Positions 41,471-53,165 of a DNA stretch of 57,041 nt are shown one piece after another. Each line of letters begins with the position of its first letter. Positions within the stretch are counted from its first letter, which is position 1. This DNA comes from Pholiota molesta (lineage: Eukaryota; Basidiomycota; Agaricomycetes; Agaricales; Strophariaceae), in contig JACGCK010000259.1 in the NCBI GenBank assembly GCA_014925825.1, forward strand, positions 1-57,041. Reading direction: 5' to 3'. Below the pieces are notes generated by a model. That model worked only from the letters and a program-made list of their open reading frames with translations. It did not search any database and had not been told where the DNA came from. A program made the translations under genes and the position numbers.

Positions 41471-43187
41471 ATGGTATTCTCTTCATTTTTTATGCTTGCA
41501 CTGGCAAGCTACGTCTATCGCGATGGCTTGTTCGCTCTGAGCTCCACTGTGTCTGCCGGAACCGAATCCAACATCGTCGACACAGGCTACGCAAAATATC
41601 TAGGAAACAGATCATACCCTAATACTGTGGCGTATCTGGGAATCCCTTATGCTGAGCCTCCCGTAGGCGACAGGCGTTTTCGCGCGCCTCTTCCTCTGAA
41701 CACGACTCGCGTGGCTTCTGAGTCGAAAGGTGCTGTCATTAATGCGACACAATATCCGGACTTCTGCATCCAAGGAACTACGGCAAGTGAGTGCAAGTTT
41801 TTAAGAGTCTATTTGAGGTGTAAACATACCTATTGATAGGTGGGGATGGAAGTGAAGATTGCCTGAAAGTGAATATCTACGCCCCTGTTAATGCAACAAA
41901 ACACAGTAATCGTAAGTTCGTTTCCCCTTGAACCAATAGGGCTATCTAATAATGCTCGCCATATAGTCTCTGTTCTCGTGTACATCCACGGTGAAGGTAC
42001 CGTTCCTTCCTTTGCACTTCGTCGTCGTCTTCATTTCTCAGCCCCAAAATCACCCTAGGCTACGTAAACGGAAACCCCGCAAACTGGCCCTTCGACCACT
42101 GGATCAACCAAAGCCCCAACATCATCGCCGTCTCCGTCTACTACCACCGCCTCTCCTCCTTCGGCTTCCTCACCACCCCCGCCCTGCAGGAGAACGGCTG
42201 GCTTGGATTAACTTGATGTCCCATGCTTAGCACGGCTTCCGGCCCTTCCGGGTACAACCTCTTCCGTCCTGTCATCGATGGTACAATAATCACCGATTTC
42301 CCAACAAAGTCTATGCTTGCTGGCAAGTTTGTGAAGGTGCCCCTCATAGTAGGGTACGTCTCTTCCCCATTACTAACAGAGCCTTGGCAATGTAGATTTG
42401 ACTTATTAATCTACGTTAGAGCGACCTCGAATGAGACTTTGTCCATTGGCACTGATATCGCAGCGGCTTCGCAATCTTTCTTCCCGTCGCTCACGAATGC
42501 TTCTACAAATGCCTTGATAGCGGTAATCTCTCACCCCATCAGATTGTTATGACCTTCGTATTCTAATTCATATGCGCTAGAAATACCCTCTGTCGGAATT
42601 TGGAACTGCAGATCTTCAGTTTCAGACACTGACAGGCGATTCCGAGCTTCGTTGCGCGGTAAGTCTGGCGTCCGAGTTCATGTTCTCTCATTCTAACGAC
42701 TATGGTCAGCGTTCAATCATGGAAACTGCATTTGGTGCCGCCGCCAAATCGTGGACCTACCGCTATAACCAAAGAAAGCCTGGCGACGCTGCTGTAGGCC
42801 ACGCTTCTGAGAATTGGATGGTGTTCAGAGGGACATCCACGAAGTAAGCCTTGCTGCTCCCATCCCTCACAATTCTGAGCTGATTGTATTATCCCCAGAC
42901 TGGACGGCACCACGACGTTTGCCCCGATGAGCGCCGCCGACGTCAGCTTCGCACAGGAACTCATCGCATATTGAATATCCTTCGTGCGCTCTGGAGACCC
43001 GAACGCGTTCAAGCTCGGAAAGTCCCCTTCCTGGACGGCTTTCACCACTCAGAACTCGAGGATTGTGTTGCAGGAGGACGCGTCGGGCTCGACGACTGTT
43101 AGTGGAAGCTTTGTGGAGCAGGAGGCTGCGGAGGAGAGGAGTCGGTGTGAGCTTGTGGCGAGTTTGGTTGGGGAGCAAGAGAATTGA
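41471..43187 (+). pseudogene. Type-B carboxylesterase/lipase pseudogene
   Basis: The start is intact: a hydrophobic signal peptide (MVFSSFFMLALASYVY), then YLGIPYAEPPVGDRRFRAP, GSEDCLKVNIYAPVN, VLVYIHGEGYVYGNPANWP and the beta-strand IIAVSVYYHRLSSFGFL. Exons recognised: 41471-41786, 41840-41911, 41967-41996, then from about 42060. After ALQENG (near 42195) the reading runs into a stop and the next recognisable segment is GPSGYNLFRPVIDGTIITDFP, so about 150-200 residues are missing, including the nucleophile elbow G-E-S-A-G with the catalytic Ser. Later pieces with WTYRYNQRKPGDAAVGHASE remain, followed by an in-frame TGA at 42972-42974 where a Trp codon would fit. It cannot encode an active alpha/beta-hydrolase. 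Decay looks recent because splice sites are preserved. Confidence 0.8.
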
Positions 43188-44883
43188 CTGAAGGTGTTGT
43201 TGAATGTAGTTTTCTAGAGAATGTAGTTTTCTAGAGTCCAGAGAGCTTGAGTGTTACAATTACAAGGTGCTACATACGAGGGATATGAACGACGTTCCCG
43301 AATCCTGTAACTGCCCTATCCTAAACAGCTCATAATTACATACCTATCCCCAACCTATCCCGGAACGATGGATGGGTGGAAAATGAGAAACTCTGAACCA
43401 TGTAGAAATCACGCTCGCTAAAACCGGCATCTTTGGCGAAATAGCGTCAACCTTCTTTATATCGTTTACTATTTCCCTGTGCCAACTGCGTTTCACGGAA
43501 AAAGTAGAATACATGGCGCTTCGACTATCTAGCAGTCGTGAATTCTCTCAGCCACTGTTCTGGCACATGCCTCGTGAAGTCTATAGATTCTGCATCGGCT
43601 TCACATTTACTTACAGTTGGCGCAGCGCTGATGTCTTCGGACCGCGAGCACTGGACAGGAGGCTGTGCTACTGAGTACAATCTAATCTAATCGAGGCTCG
43701 GCCAGCTCGGGCCAGAGTCCACTATTACATCGTAAGTGGCACATGTAAGGGAAAGGCAGGACTAATGAAGAGCTGAGAGGGAGACTAGGAGAGCTCGTCG
43801 CACACTGAAGCCGGCATCCGAGTCTGCAGCCAAAGGAAATTCCTTCAGCCATCAGAATCAGTTACGATGTCCAACCAACAAATAATTTATCAGGAATATT
43901 CGGCAGACGAGATATCTGAGCTAGAGAGATAATGATGGTACAGAGCGAAACGATGGCATAGATGGAGAAACAAGGTCATCAAAAGATCGACCATGTAGGT
44001 ATGATAGACTCGGATAATATGGCACACGGTGAGAAGACCAGGATGCCACGTCCGAACATTGCCGACTTCCTCAGCTCTCGAACTTTCATGCTTTGAGTTT
44101 GCTCATCATCTCCTCGCCCTTGGCCGATTCCTTCAACTATCGTTCTCAGTTTGCAACCTATTGCATGTTAATGTCTTTTTTAGGAGACCGCCAGCCATAA
44201 CATCCACAAAAACAAAATATATGGGCGCCTAATTTCCTTTTCCGACATTGTGACCTCAAGACTGCAACTGCAAGTGTCTCCTGTCTTATCGTTAGGCGAA
44301 TAAATCAGCCCAAGTGCTAAAGATATGGTTACTGTACGAGCAAGATACCTCTGCAACTGATATTGAACTGGTAAAGCCGTCTTTCTTCCCTAAACGATCC
44401 ATAGCAAGCTTATAACAGAAGTAACGAAACAGCCCTCTCATTCCGGCGGCCGTGCGTCGAGTCTCGACTAGAAAAAGTGTGCTTCCAATTTCTCAGTGTG
44501 GTTTACATCTTCGATAATGGGGTTTTAGTATCCTTTCTGATGCATTCCCTATAATAGATCTGCGCTGGTCTCGCGCTGTTCCTTTTAAACTTCGAACGCT
44601 GAATGATGGACAGGGAAAACCATAACACCACAGTTGTCAGCGCCGGCAAGACGTTAGTCGACTAAGTAAGGAGATGGCTGCTGAGAAAAAGCTCGATTTC
44701 TAGAAGTTCCCAAGGGGCGCTCTGAATTCTGTTACGCATGGCATGTTTGGGGTTCAAATATGAAGACCACTTCATCAGTTTAGCTCCCACCCCACCCATG
44801 TCCGTTGACGACGTTGGGATCCCAGCACGAAGGTTTGGTTTTTTAGTTAATGACCGTCCAGCGTGGCACCCATCCTCACGGGC

Positions 44884-44899
44884 GGACGGACGGACGGAC
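44884..44899. repeat. (GGAC)4 microsatellite
   Basis: Four perfect GGAC units followed by GGA. Confidence 0.8.
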
Positions 44900-45303
44900 G
44901 GAGTAGCATGAATAAACATTGTCTTTTTGCTCTAGCTTTTATACGTATGGTTTTACCGACCTTCAGCTTATCCCTACCTCTGGGGTTATCAAAATTTCCA
45001 GGGGGGCGGCTAAATCAGAAGAGAGGGCCCACCCCACTGGAGCCATCCGTATTCGTATTTCTGCGTGCGCCTGCTGGCTGCGGTGTGAGTGGATGCGATT
45101 CTCGCCGCCTCGTTGGTGCATCATCGTCGACGGCGAACAGAATCCTAGGCTTCTCAGGGCATGGGCGGGCGCTGCTCGCCCGGATTCTCTGCACAATCCA
45201 GAAAGAATCGAGATGAGATGGGATGAAATGCACATGGAGAACGGGGCGTAAGGTTTTCAGCGCAAATGAACGATCGGTGGCAAAAGGAGAAAAGGAACAT
45301 GGT

Positions 45304-45321
45304 AGCAGCAGCAGCAGCAGC
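45304..45321. repeat. (AGC)6 microsatellite
   Basis: Six AGC units in non-coding sequence downstream of the gankyrin gene. Confidence 0.8.
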
Positions 45322-45619
45322 GCAGAGCTAGAGCTTTTGGGTATATGGACAACGCAGCATCACTCTGGAATGGGAAGCTTTGTTGGATGCTACACACAAT
45401 GACGCTGCAGGCCAAACGGTGTCAACGCATGCTTTCCAGCTTCGTTGATCTAGTCCAAAAGGACCGGGTCGTCCGACGTCCCGACAGGATGATTTTACGC
45501 CATACCGCACGACGAGTCAATTCCAAGAAATTTGTTAAGGGGGGGAAAGAGCTTAGGAGCTAGGTAATACAAGATCGTTGGTGGTTTGATAGACCTATCC
45601 GGGGCTACTTGGCCTGGGA

Positions 45620-46973
45620 TTACGACGCCTTTCCGCAGCGTTCAATGACATACTGTCGAGCTAGTTTTTGCTCCTGGCCTCCCACCCCTTGCAATGCCTC
45701 TGGCGTCTCATTCTCGAGGTTTTCCTAAGCGAAAATGCCGCCTTTAGCATCATCGTACCATACACCGCACCATGGTGGGTACTCACGCGTGTTCGATCTG
45801 CTCCTGCTTCAATAAGGACGACAGCAGCTTCTGCGTGGCCCGAGTCCATCGCAAGATGCAGAGGCGTGTTTCCTGCAGCGAGAGGGGGCCAAGCGATAGA
45901 GTTAGCGAAGAACATCCGTGTTAATGGATCGGCGAAGCCGTGTTTTGCTAACCAATTCGATCGGCCGTGTTCAGACGGAGCTTATTGGAAGGGGTTGATG
46001 ACTCGACCAAAAGGCGAATGAAGCCAACAGAGCCAGTGGTGGCTGCCCGATGCCTACAGATAAGGGACTTTTGCTCAATCCTCTGGCTAAAAACGAAAGA
46101 AAAAGACAAAAGGACGAAAGAAATTTGCCTACAGCGGGAGCTGATTGGCCTTGTCCTTTGCGTTGATCTTTGGAATAAAGTTACTACAGAACTCCTCGGT
46201 CATGAATATGCGTCAGGTATACGTACGTCTGCGCCTCTGGAAATCAGCAGCCTGCCAATCTAATAAAACCATCAGAAGAATGCACACACGATAACGGTAA
46301 AATGACAGCGCACGTCGATGCGAGATTTCGAGGCTGCATAATGCCTGTGATATCATAGAAACATGGGGTAAAATATGAGACGGTTGGCATTACGAATTTG
46401 ACAGAGTGATATTCCGTTAGCGTACAGAGGAGTTAACCCTTTTTCATTCCTCCTGTCTCCAGAATCAAATAAACATGCTGCACAAGAAGCACTGGAGAGA
46501 AACTTGCCTATTTACGTCTGCCCCAGCTCCAATTAGTTCTTGGACAACGTTCTCGTGTCCTGCGCTAACTATGAAAGTGCCACATGCAAATCAGGGGGCG
46601 ATAAAAGAGCAACAATGCGAGAACCACCGACCGGCAATATGCAGAGCGGTCCATCCAGCACCATCGGCCTTGTCCACCTCTGCTTTCTGATCGATGAGAA
46701 ACCGCACGATGTCAATGGAACCAGAGGAGGCGGCCCAATGCAGCGGGGTGCGGTCGTCCTTCGTAAAGGTTTAGTTGTGCTTCAGCGAGATTTGATCGGT
46801 ATATGTACCACATCCACCGCGTTTACAAGCTTTGGATCCTCGGCGAGCAACGACCGCAGAAGAGATAATTGATCTAATGTAATGCGGGCATGAATCGAGT
46901 TAGTGGGTCTAGCCTTCATCGAGAGCGTCCACGCACTGTTTTGAGCAGCAGTGTGTACGGATAACGTAGACAT
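45620..46973 (-). CDS. NAS6: Gankyrin/Nas6-type proteasome assembly chaperone (11 exons, 234 aa)
   Basis: Exons (minus): 46973-46937, 46873-46812, 46758-46632, 46568-46508, 46452-46426, 46344-46314, 46259-46227, 46167-46133, 46053-45953, 45872-45787, 45724-45620; 705 nt without a stop. Product 234 residues, close to gankyrin (about 226). Ankyrin repeats in order: DDRTPLHWAASSGSIDIV, GAGWTALHIAVSAGHENVV, NEKGLTPLHYAASKSRID, ANQLPLHRAATTGSVGFIR and GNTPLHLAMDSGHAEAAV, capped by ENETPEALQGVGGQEQ. The N-terminal word LRSLLAEDPKLVNAVDDD is typical of the family. In yeast and animals the protein binds the Rpt3 ATPase and guides assembly of the 19S proteasome base. Intron 4 is GC..AG (AG|GCAAGT, 46507-46453). 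Shares a short promoter with TFB2. Confidence 0.9.
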
Positions 46974-47144
46974 TTCTTGTGCACTGTTGTGATTAGTGAA
47001 ATGAGGATATGTTTTTGTTTTCAGCGGGCGGGTTACGTAGTTGGCGCGTGACGCGCTGACGCGTCGCAGTTCATTATATCACGTGAATGTGACATCACAA
47101 TCCATGAATTTGCTTGTTGGCTGTATTTTCTTGTTCTCCATCTC
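46974..47144. promoter_or_regulatory. Divergent promoter of NAS6 and TFB2
   Basis: 171 bases separate the two start codons. It contains ACGCGT (47059-47064), the core of the MCB element used by fungal G1/S regulators, flanked by further GACGCG words, and CACGTG (47080-47085), an E-box. This is sequence matching only. Confidence 0.5.
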
Positions 47145-49208
47145 ATGCCGTCCGCTCAGCCCGCCGAGAACATAGAGAATACAGTGAATCCACATGCCTT
47201 ACTCCCTTTTCTCGAGACTCAGTCACAAAATACGCTGACAAGATTATACCAAAGGCCTTCGTCATGTCTTTCAATATTTCGGTGGACTTCTTCGGCAGTT
47301 TCAATCTCGTAACCCATCTGACAATGTGTCAACAGATTGCTTGCACCTTTAGAGCGCCAAATCATAATGAATCTGCTATGGCTTGAGTCTGCGATTCCCG
47401 TTTCTACTATGGCGGCATGGGTAATTCGCGAGGGCAGAAAGTAAACCACAGAGCCTTCTAAAAAAAGCACCGACATATTCATCTTTTAACAGACTCTATG
47501 AAGAAGCCATTGCAACTTTAGGACGCCTACATATCCTTCCCAGCTCCTCGGGAAAGCTCGCATTAAATTCAACATTCAAGTCAGCTTTTCGTCAAGCCAT
47601 CACCGGCGGGTGAACATCAACGTTCTTCATGGTTTATCTTTAGCTGACGTTCTTTCGTAGTGGTACGAGCGGCAGCTTTGGAGTACCAGCCCCACCAGAT
47701 GACAAGCGACAGAACGTTGATCTCGAGGTTCTTGATTCATACGCCCTCGAAAGATGGGAGGTAAATAAGGCTTCGAGCTCGTCTTCTTGCCCAATGTTTG
47801 ACTGCGGAGTCTAGACGATTTTACATTACATGGTTTCGTCGGGATCCGGCCAACTGCCAACTAAACCTTCACAGGGGGTACTCTTTCTGCTGCAGCGAAG
47901 TGGTTTGATGGCAAACCAGTATGTCCGATGCCTTTTGTAGTTTGACTTATGCTCCCGTTTGACACGTCTCTCTTACAGTGGCTCTGTTCTACAAATTACG
48001 TCAGCAGGCTTCCAATTTCTTCTGCACAAGCCACACGACCAACTATGGGACTTGCTCCTACAATATCTTCATCTCGCTGAAGTACATGCCGTATTACGTC
48101 TCGCCTTCTAAGTGCTAATACCTTTTTAGGAGCGGCAAATGGACCTCGTCGAGGTTTTGGGGTTCATATTCATGCTTTCGACTATGGAATTAGGAAGGGT
48201 GAATATCTTCGCTTCCTGCGTAGTAGATGCAAAATCTAACTGATGTGACAGGAATACTCGACCGAGAATTTGAGTGGCACCCAGAAAGCAATGCTTGAAG
48301 ACCTGCGCGATTATGGTCTCATTTGGCAACGAAAGGTATGAACGCCGAACGCTATATGCCCGTACCAAGCGTCTAACTTTCCACGTCAAAGCCATCATCC
48401 CGGCGTTTCAGCCCCACTCGTCTGGCCACCACCTTGACCTCTTCTTCTCCACCGCTTCCCACATCCACCGGCACTAGTTCCGGTCCCCAGGAGGGGTTCA
48501 TCATTCTGGAAACCAATTACCGGGTCTATGCATACACAGGTACAGCGTTTTTTGCGTAATAATGTCCAATTGGCGCCCTTCTCGCTCACTTCTCGTCCAC
48601 AAACAGATAATGCTCTGCAAACTGCCGTCTTGAACTTGTTCGTGTCTTTAAAGTACCGCTTCCCGAACCTCGTCGTGGGTTCTATCACCCGAGAAAGCGT
48701 CAAGAAGGCGCTCATGAATGGAATCTCCGCTGACCAAGTATGGGCCCTACCCCCGCCTTTCCTCAATCCATGCCGTTAACATTAAATTAGATCATCAGCT
48801 ATCTCATTACTCACGCGCACCCCCAAATGCGGAAAAATGTGTGTGGCAGGGTCCCCTTGTTTTCCACGCCCGTCCTAATCTTCCTATCGCACAGAACCCC
48901 CTGCTTCCAGTCACGGTGCAAGACCAAATCAGACTCTGGGAGCTTGAGAGAAACCGCCTAAAATCGCAAGAAGGTATGAGCCTTACGCGAGATTTAATGA
49001 AGCTTGACTAATACCGAACACCTTGGCAGGCTACCTCTACACTGCCTTTGCCTCGCAGGCAGATTACGAATTCGTGCTCAACTACGCCAAAGAGCTCGAC
49101 GTCGTCCTCTGGGAAAACGCCGCGAAGCGCTGTTTCTTTGGGAGCATGGACGGCCATGCGAACATCAAAGGATTCATCGAAAGGAGGACGCTTGGCGCCA
49201 GTTCTTAG
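47145..49208 (+). CDS. TFB2: TFIIH subunit Tfb2/p52 (13 exons, 467 aa)
   Basis: Exons: 47145-47281, 47336-47440, 47493-47609, 47661-47760, 47815-47918, 47979-48081, 48130-48198, 48252-48335, 48392-48539, 48607-48737, 48791-48838, 48895-48973, 49030-49208; 1404 nt in frame. Family words: [154 protein letters not shown] and [13 protein letters not shown] at the C-terminus. Tfb2 is a core TFIIH subunit that anchors and stimulates the XPB/Ssl2 helicase in transcription initiation and nucleotide excision repair in the nucleus. The C-terminal word pattern is the part that pairs with Tfb5. Model complete, no missing conserved block. Confidence 0.92.
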
Positions 49209-49941
49209 CTAGTTAGGTTTGTGATCTCATTCATTGTGGCCGTCGCGATGCGATGCCGTTGTTATTCCGAATAGGGTTCTCTAAAATCTTAATTGGCTAT
49301 TAGGTGTTTTCTCCGTCGTGATTCGTCCAGCGAAAACCCCCGAATTACCGTTGAAGGCTCGCCATGATGTATCGCCTACGCATGCGCTCACGTTTCCCGT
49401 GCGTCCGACTGCATCCCTTGACATATCGGCCGTTGAAATGACTCCTTCCATACTCCATCACAGCAGATTTATTCTTGACTCCTCCCTTTTTTGGATTCTT
49501 TCCCACTGCATAAACCCCTGTAATTGTATCATCAGAATATGAACGAATAATGGCTTGGTGGATACCTAATTGACGCAATTTGTTATTGAACAGAGCGCTA
49601 GGAGAAGGAGTTAAGGTTCAGGCCGCCACGAACAGTATTTTGACGTGATTATCCCGAGATGGACGGGGTTCGGGGAGTCCCGCATGCTTGGCCGGGAGTC
49701 CCTGCATGCTTGGCCGGGCGGCAGAATCAACGCGCTTCTGAAACCTACTTTGAAAAGTGAAGTTCCTCGGAGTTGCATCATGTATCTGAATATTAACAAA
49801 AAATGAAATTCATGCAGATTCTAAACTATGCATTGCGAGACTTAATGTACAGGAGGATATATGCGTCAAGAAAATGATATGAAGGGTGCGTTGTTCCAAG
49901 AAAGCATGAAGAACTCTGGCGTAAAATTGAATATACCACCT
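49209..49941. other. Intergenic between convergent genes
   Basis: No supported gene. Holds two near-identical tandem copies of a 21-22 bp unit at 49673-49715. Confidence 0.5.
49673..49715. repeat. Short direct repeat
   Basis: Two adjacent units of 21 and 22 bp, each GGGAGTCCC(T)GCATGCTTGGCC, differing by one inserted base. Confidence 0.8.
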
Positions 49942-51726
49942 CTAAGAATCACGGTATTCTTCAACATTCGCGTATTCGTCTGGACTTGATACGATGGACG
50001 CCGAGGTCGAAGAATATGTGGCGTCGTAAGAAATGTTGGTCGCGTTTGGGATCGTGTGCAAAGTCGGCGTGGTCAGCATACTCGCATCCGCAGATGTCCA
50101 GGATGAGGTATACGTTGGCGTGGCATGGTATCCTTGTGGCGCGAACGGCAAGGTCGGCGAAGGTGAAAACGAATGGGCACTATGCGATGTCCTCCGCAGA
50201 TCGCGCGAACTGTCCGTGGCGTCCCGTGCCTGCCAATGGAGGCGCTGCAGAGCTCCCTCTCGCGTTCCAGTCGGATGGGGGGTATACCGAACGGGATAGC
50301 TCTGCGTGCCGTCATTGTCACGACGAGGTGCCGCATGGCCTCCTTCGTACTGCTGCTGGACAGTCCGGAAACGCGGGCGGTCCTGATACATCCCAGCGCT
50401 GCTGCTGGTCGAAGAGGTGGAGGACTCATGGGAGCTCCCGGCTTGCCACCGACTGGCGTGATTCTGAGACTGGATGGGAGTCCACTGCTCCGAATGCAGG
50501 ACGCTTCCTTCTCGGCGGCGGGTCATCGTATGCGAAGAGGATAGGCTGGACGAGGAGGAACCCCAGCCCAGGTCCGCACGCTGCTGTAGCGGAGAAAGCT
50601 GGGATTCTCCTTGTCCAGGCCATCGCTCGCTCGCTGGAAGAGTCCTATACCCGCCGGATCCACCGTTGGTCGTTTGGCTCGAGTTCAGAGGGTACATGCT
50701 GTTTCCGCTGAACGGGTTCTCGATAGGTGACGTTGGACTGCCTTGGGAGGACCACGTAGGCGAACCAGGAATGTTGTATGTATGGTCCTCGACTTTGCAG
50801 TCGACGGAGTCGATGTCTTCCGCCTCGCTGCTAGATTGAGCGCTCAACGAACATAGCAAGGTTCAAAACTGACGACGTACACGAGCCTGGGCTTTCCATC
50901 AGGACCTATTTCAACCTTGGGAGGTACGCGGAAGTTGGTCAATCGGAATATATGTGGTGGCATGTATAATCCCATGATATCGCCTCGGGTGGTAGGTCTC
51001 TGAATATTTTGCCGGGTTAGTGGTTTACTTCGCCGACGATTCATGTCAAGATTCACCTTTAGCTTCCCAGATCGTATATCCTCCGACGTGTAATATGATA
51101 TTAATGGAGGTCGGAGCCTTCAATCGTCACGGTAATTGTCTAGCACAAGCAAGATTTAAAATGAACGTTGGTCGAGATCGAAGATATCCGACTCACTTTT
51201 TTGATAAGGCCACCGGCCTTGAACGTCCCTTGGTCGCTGCATGACCCTTGAAGCCTAGGGATATCGGGTCGGGGGAGCTCTTACGAATAAGTGTTCGTGT
51301 TGGTGAGTCGTCACTGGGGTAAGGCTTCTTATGGCCTCGACTGCTTGTCCTTTCGTTGATCTCTCGATAGACCTGCGATAAGTTAGTATCCAAGCATAAG
51401 GTATAGTCAATGGCGAAGCTTACAAGGAAGTTCCCGACAATACGCGATGGTGACCAGAGTAAACCATCTGCAGAGCAGTGTCATTCGCGGGGGATGATGA
51501 CAGCAAGGCGTGAACAGCTACATACCAGTCCATCGTTTGATTCCGCTTTCCTCGACGCTGAAGACGAATACCGCCCCGACTTGATCATGGTTCGTCGTTC
51601 AGAGTCGTTGAGACGGCGTGTGATGCGGGGGATGACGCCTTGCCTTGCTGCATGGATGAGGCGGAGAGCGTTGACTGTGGTTTCCACATATCCGGTGAAG
51701 GGAGGTACATCTGGGTTACTCGCCAT
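49942..51726 (-). CDS. Gti1/Pac2 (Wor1/Ryp1) family transcriptional regulator, frame-broken
   Basis: Minus-strand segments 51726-51526, 51467-51424, 51372-51197, 51139-51057, 50999-50881 and 50830-49942 join at GT..AG introns. The N-terminal WOPR box is clear: FTGYVETTVNALRLIHAARQ, GVIPRITRRLNDSERRTMIKSG, AVFVFSVEESGIKRWTDG, LLWSPSRIVGNFLVYREI, then DQGTFKAGGLIKKTITVTI, ISYYTSEDIRSGKLKRPTTR and FRLTNFRVPPKVEIGPDGKPRL. The C-terminal 300 residues are Ser/Pro/Gly-rich. The family binds DNA and controls morphogenesis, conidiation or white-opaque switching. The frame is broken at about 51574-51577 (a G missing in a G-run) and at about 51108-51114 (a T missing after CAT); a third shift near 51240-51260 could be a base loss or a 68-nt intron. 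With these repaired the product is about 504 residues. It is either a decaying gene or a functional gene with sequence errors. Confidence 0.75.
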
Positions 51727-53165
51727 AGTTGTAGTTACGAGCTTGAGGTTGTTGGACAATGAAGAGGTTGTGGGATGAGTTGCGGGGAAAGATGAGCCTC
51801 TTTATCATCCGCCTTGGATGCTACTTTTTGTCGAATTAGTTCTAGTGCCAGTCTCGGATCGATTGCCATGGACTGAGGCCTGTTATTAATTCCACGATTT
51901 TGCTGAGCCGTTCTCTTCAAGGTATTTCGAGAGACATTATTAGATATAAACCATGCGGCGAACCAGAGGGGGTACGTTAGTTATCCTGGAATGCCTGTTT
52001 ATATGACATATATTCGGACGCCACCTGACATCTGCCTCCTGGACTTCTCTCGAAATTTCATACGAATCTGGTGGTCAACAGGCCCACAAAGTAACCTTAA
52101 TGAGGTAACATCTTTGGGTCTCATTCCATTGGATGGGTTGGATCCGATACGCCTGTTACAGAAAACGAACTTCAATGCTTCCTATCTCAAAGGAAGTTCT
52201 ATCCGATATATGTAATCCTGGATACACCCCTTTAGACATCCGGACTTCTCGTCGAGAACCAATTTGCATTCTCAATCGAAGCTGTGTTCAGCCAGTCATC
52301 ATAAACCAATGTGTTAGGTGGATGCCTAAAGGCTTCCAAAGGTCTATCAGCATAGAGGTCTCCGTGGATAGACATAATTTTCGTTGTTCCTTGCATGAGA
52401 GAGAAGATGTCGAGTGGGGCTGAAATCGCTAGGAACGCCATCTGGATCTTGTCACAAAAACCCCGTTGTTTCACGTCGAGATTCATCGGCATGTCTTTGC
52501 AGCTCCTCGTGTACTTGACCATGGGATATCCGTCTTCTTGGTTAGCGTCAAGTGGGACACGGTACTTTCTCCATGAGTCCATCACAGAACAATGAGATCT
52601 AATGAAAGATGCGTGAGCCAGGGTCTCTTCTCCTCCGAGGCAACAGGGTCAAATGCCGTCTGTCTGTATAAGCTTACGTTGCTTAGATTCATAGAGATCC
52701 TGTCGCTGTACACACTCATCCGGGCCTAGTGATCTCCCATTTTGAGCGTTTGAAACAGTAACTTCTCTACCTAGTCGAGGACGAGATTTCCGGCTAAAAC
52801 CAATTCCAACTCAGCGAAGCTTGATTGTGGGACAGTGCAGCTCAGAGTCACATTTACCCCGTTTTTCACTCAGAAAAACAAGAGCAAACTGGGAAGCTGA
52901 GAACAATTTCAGAAGGATTCACGACAGCTTTTTGACCACGCCATTCAAAAGAATAAGTCCAAAAGGTGCGATGTGGAATCCCAAAATAATGCGGTGCGTA
53001 AGTGCGTGGATAACAAGGAAGTAACAGGACTACGGAGCGAGAGGCTGATCAAAGAAAAGTCAACGGTATATACTTATACAAACTATCTAAACCAAGAGCC
53101 CTGTAATCCAGTTGTCTGAAGAATAGGAATAGATTTTATGGGGCGGTGTTGCAGGACAAGCAACT
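51727..53165. other. Intergenic, no supported gene
   Basis: 1.4 kb upstream of the Gti1/Pac2-type gene. A minus-strand frame 52585-52232 (117 codons, with LDIFSLMQGTTKIMSIHGD) is moderately protein-like, but I could not join it to other exons or name it. A frame at 51920-51735 lies in what should be the 5' leader. Confidence 0.4.

Larger units (their letters stand above)
43188..45619. other. Long gene-poor stretch
   Basis: No supported gene in 2.4 kb. Contains a direct repeat of GAATGTAGTTTTCTAGAG around 43203-43238, four GGAC units at 44884-44899, and six AGC units at 45304-45321. Short open frames at 44863-45216 and 44919-45251 overlap in different frames and show no domain. Confidence 0.5.
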
